Shown here piece by piece: positions 47,448-55,528 of a stretch of DNA of 64,000 bases. Source of the DNA: an uncultured Pelagibacteraceae bacterium (lineage in GTDB: Bacteria > Pseudomonadota > Alphaproteobacteria > Pelagibacterales > Pelagibacteraceae); contig CACJZM010000002.1 in NCBI GenBank assembly GCA_902597895.1, forward strand, positions 22,635 through 86,634, read 5' to 3'. Position 1 is the stretch's first letter. Each line of letters begins with the position of its first letter. Made by a program: the position numbers and the translations under genes. Below the pieces are notes generated by a model, which was not told the origin of the DNA, searched no databases, and worked only from the letters and a program-made list of their open reading frames with translations.

Positions 47448-48963
47448 ATTTTACATCACAACTCCTATTTATTACCCATCTGCTAAACCTCACATGGGTC
47501 ATGCTTATTCAAGTATAGTTGCTGACTTTTTTGCGCGTTTCAAAAGAATAGATAATTATGATGTTTTTTTTTTAACAGGAACAGATGAACATGGACAAAA
47601 AATTGAGAGAGCTTCTAAAGATAACAATAAAGATACTTTAAAATTTTGTGATGAAATTAGTTCTATTTTCAAAGATTTAACTTTTAAATTAAATTTATCA
47701 AATAATGATTTTATTAGAACAACGGAAAAGAGGCACTTTGATGCCGTAGAACATCTTTGGAATATACTTGAAAAAAAAAATTATATTTATTTATCTAAAT
47801 ATTCTGGATGGTACTCAGTCTCAGATGAAGCATTTTATTCTGAGGATGAAATTGAAGAAATCGATAATATTAAGAAATCTAAATCATCAGGATCAAAAGT
47901 TGAGTGGGTAGAGGAGGAGTCCTATTTTTTTAAGTTATCTGAATGGCAAAAACCTCTTCTTAATTTTTATGAAAAAAATAGAAATTTTATACTTCCCGAA
48001 TCTAGAAGAAATGAAGTTATTAGTTTTGTTAAGGGTGGTTTAAAAGATCTATCTGTTAGTAGAAAATCATTTAAATGGGGCATTCAAGTACCGTCTAATA
48101 AAGATCATGTTATATACGTATGGTTAGATGCATTAACAAATTATTTAAGTGCTCTTAAATATCCTGATATTAAAAATGATCTTTTCAATAAGTTTTGGCC
48201 TGCTTCACTTCATTTAATTGGAAAAGATATATTGAGATTTCATGCTGTATATTGGCCTGCTTTCCTTTTAGCTGCGGATATAGAACCACCTCATAGAGTT
48301 TATGGCCATGGGTGGATATTGTCTGGGGACGAAAAAATGTCCAAGTCAAAAGGAAATATTTTAGATCCATTGGAAATTATAAATATTTATGGATTAGATT
48401 CACTTAGATATTATTTATTAAAAGAAGTTTCTTTTGGTAATGATGGCAATATTTCAGAAGAAAAATTAGAAAATTGTATAAATAGTGACTTAGCAAATAA
48501 CTTTGGAAATTTATGTCAAAGAGTATTATCATTTGCTGAAAAAAATTGTTCTTCTGTTGTTCCATCACACAAATTTAATAATGAGGATCTTAAAATTCTA
48601 AATTCAATGAACAACTTAGAAAAAATAAGATCATTCATTGATAATCAAGATATAAATCAATATATGAGTTTTATTATAGACAAACTTTTTGCTTCAAATA
48701 AATATTTTAATGATCAAGAACCTTGGAAAAAAAAAGATGATAAAATAAGACTTTCAACCATTGTATATACTGCTTTAGAGTTAATTAGAAAAATTACTAT
48801 TCTTTTGTACCCAGTTATGCCTCAAACAACAATTAATGTTTTAAATTCATTAAATATTAAGGAAAATGATATAGAGTTCTTATCATTAAAAAATAACGAA
48901 TTTCTTAAAGAAAACCAAAAAATTTACAAATTAAATATATTATTTAAAAAAATTGAAAAATGA
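47437..48963 (+). CDS. metG: Methionyl-tRNA synthetase
   Basis: Class I synthetase of 508 residues. HIGH-type motif HMGHAYSS (about 19-26) and KMSKSKGN (about 298-305) are present. The connective insert has no CxxC zinc knuckle, as in many alphaproteobacterial MetG. I take the ATG at 47437 (MKNKFYIT) over a TTG at 47419 that would add six residues inside holB. It overlaps holB by 11 bases and tatD by 4. Confidence 0.95.
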   Translation: MKNKFYITTPIYYPSAKPHMGHAYSSIVADFFARFKRIDNYDVFFLTGTDEHGQKIERASKDNNKDTLKFCDEISSIFKDLTFKLNLSNNDFIRTTEKRHFDAVEHLWNILEKKNYIYLSKYSGWYSVSDEAFYSEDEIEEIDNIKKSKSSGSKVEWVEEESYFFKLSEWQKPLLNFYEKNRNFILPESRRNEVISFVKGGLKDLSVSRKSFKWGIQVPSNKDHVIYVWLDALTNYLSALKYPDIKNDLFNKFWPASLHLIGKDILRFHAVYWPAFLLAADIEPPHRVYGHGWILSGDEKMSKSKGNILDPLEIINIYGLDSLRYYLLKEVSFGNDGNISEEKLENCINSDLANNFGNLCQRVLSFAEKNCSSVVPSHKFNNEDLKILNSMNNLEKIRSFIDNQDINQYMSFIIDKLFASNKYFNDQEPWKKKDDKIRLSTIVYTALELIRKITILLYPVMPQTTINVLNSLNIKENDIEFLSLKNNEFLKENQKIYKLNILFKKIEK

Positions 48964-49730
48964 TTGACTCACACTGCCATTTAGATCATGAACCATTGTT
49001 TAAAAATCTTAATCAGGTTTTGGAAAGATCAAAAAAAATTGGACTAAAAAAAATTTTAACAATTTCTACATCACTAGAAAGTTATAAAAATATTCTCAAA
49101 ATTGTTGATATAGATGATATGATTTATGGAACTATTGGGATACATCCACATGAGGTTAAAGACAACAAAATTGATAGTTCTTTTTTAATAAATAACGCAA
49201 AATACAGTAAAAAAATTATTGGCGTAGGCGAAACAGGGCTAGATTTCTATTATGAAAATAGTGAAAAAAATGATCAAATCTTAAGTTTTGAAAAACATAT
49301 CGATGCAGCTATCAAACTTGATTTTCCAATAATAGTCCACTCTAGAAATGCAGAAGATGAAACATTTGAAGTATTAAATAATTTTAAAAATAATAAACCA
49401 AAAATTTTGATGCATTGTTTTACTGGTTCTAAGCAGTTTGCTAAAAAATTATTTGATTTAGATGCTTATTTCTCTGCAAGTGGTATAATTACTTTTAAAA
49501 ATAGTTTAGATCTTCAAGATACATTTAAATCAATTGAAAGTGACAGGTTACTGATAGAAACCGACAGCCCTTTTCTTGCACCAGTACCTATGCGTGGTAA
49601 TAAAAATGAACCCTCTTTTATAAAATATACACTTCAAAAACTTTCAGAAATTAAAGGTTTGGAATTTTCTGATATGCAAAATATCACTAATAATAATTTT
49701 ACTAGATTATTTTTTAATTATGAAAGCTAA
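48960..49730 (+). CDS. tatD: TatD-family metal-dependent DNase
   Basis: A 256-residue TIM-barrel hydrolase. Metal ligands are seen in IDSHCHLDHE (about 2-11), GVGETGLDFYYE (Glu near 89), IVHSRNA, MHCFTGS and ETDSPFLAP. It acts in DNA 3' end processing. Despite the name it is not part of Tat export. It overlaps metG and the next gene. Confidence 0.92.
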   Translation: MIDSHCHLDHEPLFKNLNQVLERSKKIGLKKILTISTSLESYKNILKIVDIDDMIYGTIGIHPHEVKDNKIDSSFLINNAKYSKKIIGVGETGLDFYYENSEKNDQILSFEKHIDAAIKLDFPIIVHSRNAEDETFEVLNNFKNNKPKILMHCFTGSKQFAKKLFDLDAYFSASGIITFKNSLDLQDTFKSIESDRLLIETDSPFLAPVPMRGNKNEPSFIKYTLQKLSEIKGLEFSDMQNITNNNFTRLFFNYES

Positions 49731-50493
49731 ATTTACAATACTTGGTTGTGGAAGTTCATTAGGTATACCAAGAATTGATGGATATTTTGGAAATTGTGAT
49801 CCAAAGATTGAAAAAAATTTTAGGTCCAGATGCTCAGCATTGATATCATTAGATAAATTCAATGTTCTTATAGATACATCTCCTGATATTAAACAACAAC
49901 TAATAAATACTAAGGTAAAAAATATAAACAAAGTTTTTTATACACATATGCATGCTGATCAAACTCATGGAATAAATGAACTAAGGGTCTTTTATTTAAA
50001 AAATCATGATAAAATAGATGTTTATGCAGATAGAAAAACTTCTAAATATTTGAGAGAAAATTTTAAATATTGCTTTAAAAAAACGCTTGATTACCCACCG
50101 ATATTAAAAATTAATAAATTAAACAAAGTTCATAAATATAAAATAAAAAAAGAAATATTAAAAATAGAATCTATTCCAGTACAACATGGTAAAATTAAAA
50201 GTATTTTATATAAAATTAATAATAAATGTGCGTATGCAAGTGATGTTAATCAGATTTATAAAAAAGACTATAACAAACTTAAAAATTTAAAGTACCTGGT
50301 AATAGATTGTCTTAGATATAACTATCATCCATCACATTTTAATTTACAAGAGGTATTAAATCTAATTAAAGAAATAAAGCCTAAAAAAACAATTTTAACC
50401 AATCTTGGTAATGATATTGACTATAAAAAAGTTCAAAAATTCCTTCCTAAAAATGTAATCCCTGCCTTCGATGGAATGAACTTTTTAATTTAA
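49720..50493 (+). CDS. MBL-fold metallohydrolase (PhnP-like)
   Basis: A 257-residue metallo-beta-lactamase fold protein. Its metal motif is THMHADQTHGINELR (about 70-84), and the N-terminus ILGCGSSLGIPR is typical of the PhnP/RNase Z-like group. The gene follows tatD in many alphaproteobacteria; a phosphodiesterase activity on cyclic phosphates is likely, but the substrate is unproven. It overlaps the convergent peroxidase gene by 9 bases. Confidence 0.85.
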   Translation: MKAKFTILGCGSSLGIPRIDGYFGNCDPKIEKNFRSRCSALISLDKFNVLIDTSPDIKQQLINTKVKNINKVFYTHMHADQTHGINELRVFYLKNHDKIDVYADRKTSKYLRENFKYCFKKTLDYPPILKINKLNKVHKYKIKKEILKIESIPVQHGKIKSILYKINNKCAYASDVNQIYKKDYNKLKNLKYLVIDCLRYNYHPSHFNLQEVLNLIKEIKPKKTILTNLGNDIDYKKVQKFLPKNVIPAFDGMNFLI

Positions 50494-51033
50494 AAGACCT
50501 TCAATTTTATTAATTATCTTATTTGATTTTGGTTTTGTAAATGAAGCAAAAGTATCCTCAACTTTTCCAGATTTATTAATTAAGATTTTATGAAAATTCC
50601 ATTTAGGTACTGCAGAACTACCATGGTTATCTTTAGCCCATTTAAATATTTCATGTGCATTCTTTCCTTTAACTTCATAGATTGAAGACAATGGAAAATT
50701 TATATTAAAATTAACTTCACAAAATTCCTTAACATCGTTATTACTATTTTTTTCTTGATTAAAAGAATTTGAAGGAACTCCAAAAACAATTAATCCTTTT
50801 GATTTATATTTATCCCATAATTCTTGTAAATCTCCATATTGTTTTGTAAATCCACAATAACTTGCAGTATTTACGAGTAGAACAACTTTATTTTTATATT
50901 CACTTAAGTTTATTATTTCTCCATCAATACTTTCTATTGAGAAATCGTAAAAAACTTTTTCATAATTTGAGTATGCTGGTGTCTTAAAAAAAATCATAAC
51001 TATAGTTATTCCAATATATAGTAATTTCTTCAT
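50485..51033 (-). CDS. Glutathione peroxidase family protein, exported, Cys type
   Basis: A 182-residue thioredoxin-fold peroxidase with signal peptide (about 1-22). The peroxidatic residue is C60 in NTASYCGFTKQY (Cys instead of selenocysteine), the catalytic Gln is in SNSFNQEK, the Trp/Asn are in PKWNFHK, and C105 (KEFCEVNF) is the likely resolving cysteine. It is therefore probably thioredoxin-dependent and acts in the periplasm. Encoded just after nhaA. Confidence 0.9.
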   Translation of the reverse strand: MKKLLYIGITIVMIFFKTPAYSNYEKVFYDFSIESIDGEIINLSEYKNKVVLLVNTASYCGFTKQYGDLQELWDKYKSKGLIVFGVPSNSFNQEKNSNNDVKEFCEVNFNINFPLSSIYEVKGKNAHEIFKWAKDNHGSSAVPKWNFHKILINKSGKVEDTFASFTKPKSNKIINKIEGLLN

Positions 51034-51044
51034 GGGGTTTTTAA

Positions 51045-52217
51045 TTATTTATTTGGTGTAAGTAATATTAAAAAGTACCCAGTTAAAGTGGATAATAATG
51101 ACCCAGTCAAAACTCCAATTTTTACGCCATCCATATATTCCATGTTTTCGACAAAAGCTAAGTTTCCAACAAATAAACTCATTGTAAAGCCTATTCCAGT
51201 TAAAATTCCAACCCCGTATAAATTAAACCAATTAGAATTATTAGGCATCTGAGCCACTTTCATTTTTATGGAAATATAAGAGAAAACAAAAACTCCTAGT
51301 TGCTTACCTACAAATAAACCTAATACAATACCTAATGGAACTTTATCTAATAAGGATGATAATGATAATCCTTCTAATGACACACCTGCATTAGCAAATG
51401 CAAACAAAGGCATTATTCCAAATGCAACATATGGACTTATTGCATGTTCAATTTTAATTAATAATGAAAAATCTTTTTCTTTTTTTCTATGTGGAATTGT
51501 CATTGCTAATAAAACACCAGCTATTGTAGCGTGAATGCCTGAATTATGAGTAAAATCCCATAGAAATAATCCTACTAACAAATAAGGAAAAAATTTTTTT
51601 ATATTAAATTTATTAATTATTAAAAGAATTATAAATGCTAATAACATTAAAGTTAAATATTTTACGCTTAAATCACCAGAATAAAATAATGCAATTATCA
51701 CAATTGCACCTAGATCATCAATAATTGCTAAAGCTGTTAAAAAAACTTTTAAAGATAATGGTACTCTTTTTCCCAAAAGGGAAAGGACACCCAATGAAAA
51801 AGCTATATCGGTTGCCGAGGGAATAGCCCAACCATTTAAAGTTGCTGTATCTCCTAAATTTATAAAAACATAGATTAATGCAGGCACAACCATACCACCG
51901 ACAGCAGCAATTATGGGTAACAATGCTTGTTTGATATTTGATAATTCACCTTGTAAAAACTCTCTTTTAATTTCTAAGGTTACAAAGAAAAAAAATATGG
52001 CCATCAACGCGTCATTAATCCAATGAATAACTGACAGTTTTAAACCAAAATTATTAATACCTAAAAATAGATATTTGTTTAAAGTGGAAAAATATAAATC
52101 AGATAAATATGAATTACTAATAATCAATGCTGCTATCGCAGCAAATAACAGAACCAATCCACTTGCTGCTTCAAGTTTAAAAAACCATCTAAATGGTGAA
52201 GAAATATATCTAATCAT
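51045..52217 (-). CDS. nhaA: Na+/H+ antiporter NhaA
   Basis: A 390-residue, twelve-helix antiporter that expels sodium in exchange for protons. The paired transport aspartates are D167-D168 in ALAIIDDLGAI, and the conserved Asp in PSATDIAFSLG is D137. A marine salt environment fits. It lies between the zinc-ribbon gene and the peroxidase on the minus strand. Confidence 0.95.
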   Translation of the reverse strand: MIRYISSPFRWFFKLEAASGLVLLFAAIAALIISNSYLSDLYFSTLNKYLFLGINNFGLKLSVIHWINDALMAIFFFFVTLEIKREFLQGELSNIKQALLPIIAAVGGMVVPALIYVFINLGDTATLNGWAIPSATDIAFSLGVLSLLGKRVPLSLKVFLTALAIIDDLGAIVIIALFYSGDLSVKYLTLMLLAFIILLIINKFNIKKFFPYLLVGLFLWDFTHNSGIHATIAGVLLAMTIPHRKKEKDFSLLIKIEHAISPYVAFGIMPLFAFANAGVSLEGLSLSSLLDKVPLGIVLGLFVGKQLGVFVFSYISIKMKVAQMPNNSNWFNLYGVGILTGIGFTMSLFVGNLAFVENMEYMDGVKIGVLTGSLLSTLTGYFLILLTPNK

Positions 52218-52220
52218 AAT

Positions 52221-52709
52221 TTATTTTATCAAATCCTTAAGAAATAAAAATATATCAAATAAAGATTCATATAAACTATTTAGTACATTGTTTATTTGTG
52301 GATATATATTTGAAATATAAATTTTAAATGTATCTAAAACTAATATTAAAGCTGTAAAAGATATAAATGCTACAATTAAAATTTTAAAATAATTTACATC
52401 ATTTTTTTTATTAATTTTTTTATTAGTTTCTTCTTTTGTATTAATTAATGAGTTAGTGCTATAATCTTCTACATCAGAAATATTTTTTTTGATATTTTCT
52501 GATAAATTTTTATTGTCTTTAATTGCTGGTTCAGGAATTGCTGGTTCAGGTATTTTTTTTTCTAATACCTTAATTTCTTCTTCAGTATTTTCTGTTTTGA
52601 AAAACCACTGTCTCTCACAAAAGCCACATTGCAATGTTCTTCCTTCTTGAGGAATTAATGATGCGTCAACAGTGAATTTTTTATCCCCACAAGGACATGT
52701 AATTATCAT
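52221..52709 (-). CDS. Zinc-ribbon membrane protein
   Basis: A 162-residue protein with an N-terminal MJ0042-type zinc ribbon (C5, C7 and C28, C31 in ITCPCGDKKF and LQCGFCERQW), a charged linker with a short PEPAI duplication (15-bp tandem repeat near 52524-52553) and one membrane helix (about 108-128), then a short tail. Such proteins are widespread in alphaproteobacteria, function unknown. First gene of the nhaA group. Confidence 0.8.
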   Translation of the reverse strand: MIITCPCGDKKFTVDASLIPQEGRTLQCGFCERQWFFKTENTEEEIKVLEKKIPEPAIPEPAIKDNKNLSENIKKNISDVEDYSTNSLINTKEETNKKINKKNDVNYFKILIVAFISFTALILVLDTFKIYISNIYPQINNVLNSLYESLFDIFLFLKDLIK

Positions 52710-52766
52710 TTGATCTTTTATACCAGATTCTTCTTAAATTTCTTTCATTTTTGGCCTATTTATACT

Positions 52767-52794
52767 TTGAAAATAACATTATGTACTGTATTAG
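52767..52794 (+). promoter_or_regulatory. Possible promoter of tRNA-Pro
   Basis: TTGAAA (52767-52772) and TATTAG (52789-52794) are separated by 16 bases and end nine bases before the mature tRNA. Spacing and words fit a sigma-70 promoter. In this AT-rich DNA a chance match is possible. Confidence 0.45.
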
Positions 52795-52803
52795 TATCTC
52801 ATT

Positions 52804-52880
<77 letters not shown>

Positions 52881-52936
52881 TATTTAACAAAATCATTAAT
52901 TTATAATAATAATACTTAGTGATATATATTAACAAA

Positions 52937-53218
52937 ATGAAAAAAGCTAAAATTTACAAACCTTCAAAGACAGCTATGCAATCTGGTTTAAAAAAATTTG
53001 ATAAATGGATATTGGAATATTTTTCAGAAAAGCCTGGAATAAATCCATTAATGGGGTGGGAAAGTAGCAAAGATACTTATTCAGAATTAAAATTAGAGTT
53101 TTCATCAAAAGAATTAGCTATTGAATATGCAAAAAAAAATAATATTAATTTTGAACTTATAGAACCACAAAATCGGAAAATTATTAAGAAATCATATGCA
53201 GATAACTTTACAAAATAA
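52937..53218 (+). CDS. NDUFS4-like complex I accessory subunit
   Basis: A 93-residue protein of the ETC complex I subunit family, the bacterial relative of the mitochondrial 18-kDa subunit. Landmarks are IYKPSKTAMQSG (about 5-16) and NPLMGWESSKDT (about 35-46), and a final NRKIIKKSYADNF. I start at the ATG 52937; a GTG at 52919 is in frame but poorer. This family is essentially alphaproteobacterial and mitochondrial, which supports the taxonomic call. Confidence 0.87.
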   Translation: MKKAKIYKPSKTAMQSGLKKFDKWILEYFSEKPGINPLMGWESSKDTYSELKLEFSSKELAIEYAKKNNINFELIEPQNRKIIKKSYADNFTK

Positions 53219-53222
53219 ATAA

Positions 53223-54221
53223 ATGTTTAAATTTTTTATCCAAAAACAATGGTTTCCATGGAGTATTTTAGGTTCTTTGTTTATTTTAGTTTCAACTTGG
53301 TATCAGGTTCAGTTGGATGTTAAAATTAATGAATGGTTTGGAGATTTTTATGATACTCTACAAAAAGCATTGACTACACCAAATTCAGTTTCAGAAGCTG
53401 AGTTTATTGGTTATCTTTTTACATTTGCAAAAATTGCTGGCCTTTGGATTGTAATTGCTGTCTTTACAGGTTTTTTTACTAGTCATTGGGTTTTTAGATG
53501 GAGAACGTCAATGGCAAATTATTATCACGAACAATGGCTTAAAGCTAGATTGACTGAAGGAGCATCACAAAGAGTTCAGGAAGATACATTAAAGTTTGCA
53601 AGAATTATGGAGGGACTTGGAACTGGATTGTTAGATAGTATAATGACATTAATTGCATTTACTCCAATATTATGGGGATTATCAAAACAAATAGATGTTT
53701 TGCCTTGGATTGGTCAAGTAGATCATGCGCTTGTTTGGGTTGCTATAATATCTGCATTAGGTGGAACATTAATATTAGCTGCAGTGGGGATTAAATTACC
53801 AGGAATAGAATATGATATTCAAAAAGAAGAAGCCGGATATAGAAAAGAATTAGTACATGGTGAAGACGATCCTATTAGAGCTGCGCCACCTACAATTGGT
53901 CAATTATACAATAGGGTAAGAGGTATTCACTACAAGTCATATTTTCATTATTTATATTTTAATACAGTAAAGTGGAGTTATTTCCAAGGAATGGTAATTG
54001 TACCTTATTTAGCATTAGCTCCCACAATAGTTACTGGTGCAATCACTTTAGGTTTTGTTCAACAAATAACAAGAGCTTTTGGAAGAGTAGAGGGATCGCT
54101 ACAATATCTTGTAAAAAGTTGGTCAACTATAGTTGAGCTAATTTCTGTATGGAAAAGATTAAGAGAATTTGAAGAAAAACTTAAATCTGCAGAAAATGAT
54201 TTAGAAACGACGTCAATTTAA
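53223..54221 (+). CDS. sbmA: SbmA/BacA-like peptide transporter
   Basis: A 332-residue membrane protein with the SbmA/BacA fold (no ABC domain): FFTSHWVFRWRTSMANYYHEQW (about 84 on), EDTLKFARIMEGLGTGLLDS and a C-terminal coupling region REFEEKLKSAE. E. coli SbmA has 406 residues, so the N-terminal part is reduced. It imports peptides such as proline-rich antimicrobial peptides in other bacteria; the natural cargo here is unknown. It overlaps glpX by one base. Confidence 0.87.
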   Translation: MFKFFIQKQWFPWSILGSLFILVSTWYQVQLDVKINEWFGDFYDTLQKALTTPNSVSEAEFIGYLFTFAKIAGLWIVIAVFTGFFTSHWVFRWRTSMANYYHEQWLKARLTEGASQRVQEDTLKFARIMEGLGTGLLDSIMTLIAFTPILWGLSKQIDVLPWIGQVDHALVWVAIISALGGTLILAAVGIKLPGIEYDIQKEEAGYRKELVHGEDDPIRAAPPTIGQLYNRVRGIHYKSYFHYLYFNTVKWSYFQGMVIVPYLALAPTIVTGAITLGFVQQITRAFGRVEGSLQYLVKSWSTIVELISVWKRLREFEEKLKSAENDLETTSI

Positions 54222-55168
54222 TGTCTATTAGTAAAGTTTTGGTAAACAGTTTTGTAAATATTACTTCTAAGGCTGCTATAGCAGCTCATAAATTTGTAGG
54301 AAAAAAAAATAAGATATTAGCTGATAAAGCAGCGGTAGACATAATGAGATCAGAAATTAATAAACTTGATATTGATGGAAAAATTGTGATTGGGGAGGGA
54401 GAATTAGATGAAGCTCCAATGTTGTATATTGGTGAAAAGTTAGGTTCTGGAAAAGGTAAATCTATTGATATCGCTGTTGATCCAGTTGAGGGAACCAACT
54501 TTGTTGCAAATAATTTACCTGGTGGAATATCTGTTATTGCATTTGCAGACAGAAACCATTTATTTAATGCACCTGAAACCTATATGAATAAAATTGCGAT
54601 TAATAAGAGTATACCAGATGATGCAGTTGATTTAGATAATTCAATAAAAAAAAATATTTTAAATATAGCAGATGCTAGAAATAAAGATGTTTCTAATGTT
54701 AGAGTATGCATATTAGATAGACCAAGACATCAAAAAATTATTAATGAGTTATTAAATCTTAATGTTAAATTAAAACTTATAAAAGATGGTGATGTAGCAG
54801 GAGCAATATTAGTTACAGATGATAAGTATGACGTTGATATTTTTTTAGGTATAGGTGGTGGTCCTGAAGGGGTGCTAGCTGCAGCGGCCCTTGACGCATT
54901 TGGCTGTAAATTTCAGGGTAGATTTTTATTTGAGACTGAAAACGATATAAAAAGAGCTAGAGATATGGGTATCAAAGATTTAGATAAGAAATATGAATTA
55001 AATGAAATTATTAAGGGAGAGACTGTTTTTTGTGCCACAGGTATAACTGATGGTGATTTAGTAAAAGGTGTAAGTATTGTTAAGAATGAATTTTACACAG
55101 AAACATTCGTAACACACACAAATTCATTCAAAAATGTTATTAAAAACAGATATCCTAAACTTGATTAA
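54221..55168 (+). CDS. glpX: Fructose-1,6-bisphosphatase, class II
   Basis: A 315-residue GlpX-type enzyme for gluconeogenesis. The metal/substrate motifs IGEGELDEAPMLYIGE (about 57-72), VDPVEGTNFVA (about 86-96) and GIGGGPEGVLAAAAL (about 210-224) are typical. Its ATG shares a base with the stop of sbmA. It is the last housekeeping gene before tRNA-Glu and the accessory segment. Confidence 0.93.
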   Translation: MSISKVLVNSFVNITSKAAIAAHKFVGKKNKILADKAAVDIMRSEINKLDIDGKIVIGEGELDEAPMLYIGEKLGSGKGKSIDIAVDPVEGTNFVANNLPGGISVIAFADRNHLFNAPETYMNKIAINKSIPDDAVDLDNSIKKNILNIADARNKDVSNVRVCILDRPRHQKIINELLNLNVKLKLIKDGDVAGAILVTDDKYDVDIFLGIGGGPEGVLAAAALDAFGCKFQGRFLFETENDIKRARDMGIKDLDKKYELNEIIKGETVFCATGITDGDLVKGVSIVKNEFYTETFVTHTNSFKNVIKNRYPKLD

Positions 55169-55199
55169 TTATTTTTTTTGCAATAAAAGGACATGCTTT

Positions 55200-55274
55200 G
55201 GTCCCTTCGTCTATCGGTTAGGACACATGGTTTTCATCCATGAAAGAGGGGTTCGATTCCCCTAGGGACCGCCA
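55200..55274 (+). tRNA. tRNA-Glu (anticodon TTC)
   Basis: A 75-base cloverleaf with acceptor GGTCCCT/AGGGACC, anticodon stem CATGG/CCATG with loop TTTTCAT, T stem GGGGT-type arm GAGGG/CCCCT (partial wobble) and encoded GCCA end. It directly precedes the accessory segment. Confidence 0.96.
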
Positions 55275-55276
55275 TA

Positions 55277-55528
55277 ATGAGCTATTTTGTTTATTTAATT
55301 ACATCTAAAGACAAAAAAAAAACAATTTCTTATGTAGGTTATACTAATAATCTGGATAAAAGAATTAAATTACATAATTCAAATAGAGGAGCAAAATTTA
55401 CAAAAGGAAAAAAATGGAAATTAATTTATTATGAGAAATATAAAACTAAGGTTCAAGCTATGAAAAATGAATATACACTAAAAAAAAATTACTATTTAAG
55501 AAATAAAATAAAGAGGATTTATAATTGA
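55277..55528 (+). CDS. GIY-YIG nuclease domain protein
   Basis: An 83-residue single-domain protein of the UPF0213/YhbQ type. The GIY-YIG pair is read as FVYLITSKDKKKTISYVGYTNN (about 4-25), followed by the Arg (KRIKLHNS) and the catalytic Glu in AMKNEYTLKK (about 64). It starts two bases after tRNA-Glu and overlaps the next gene by 4. Function of these tiny nucleases is poorly known; a DNA-processing or mobility-related role is possible. Confidence 0.85.
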   Translation: MSYFVYLITSKDKKKTISYVGYTNNLDKRIKLHNSNRGAKFTKGKKWKLIYYEKYKTKVQAMKNEYTLKKNYYLRNKIKRIYN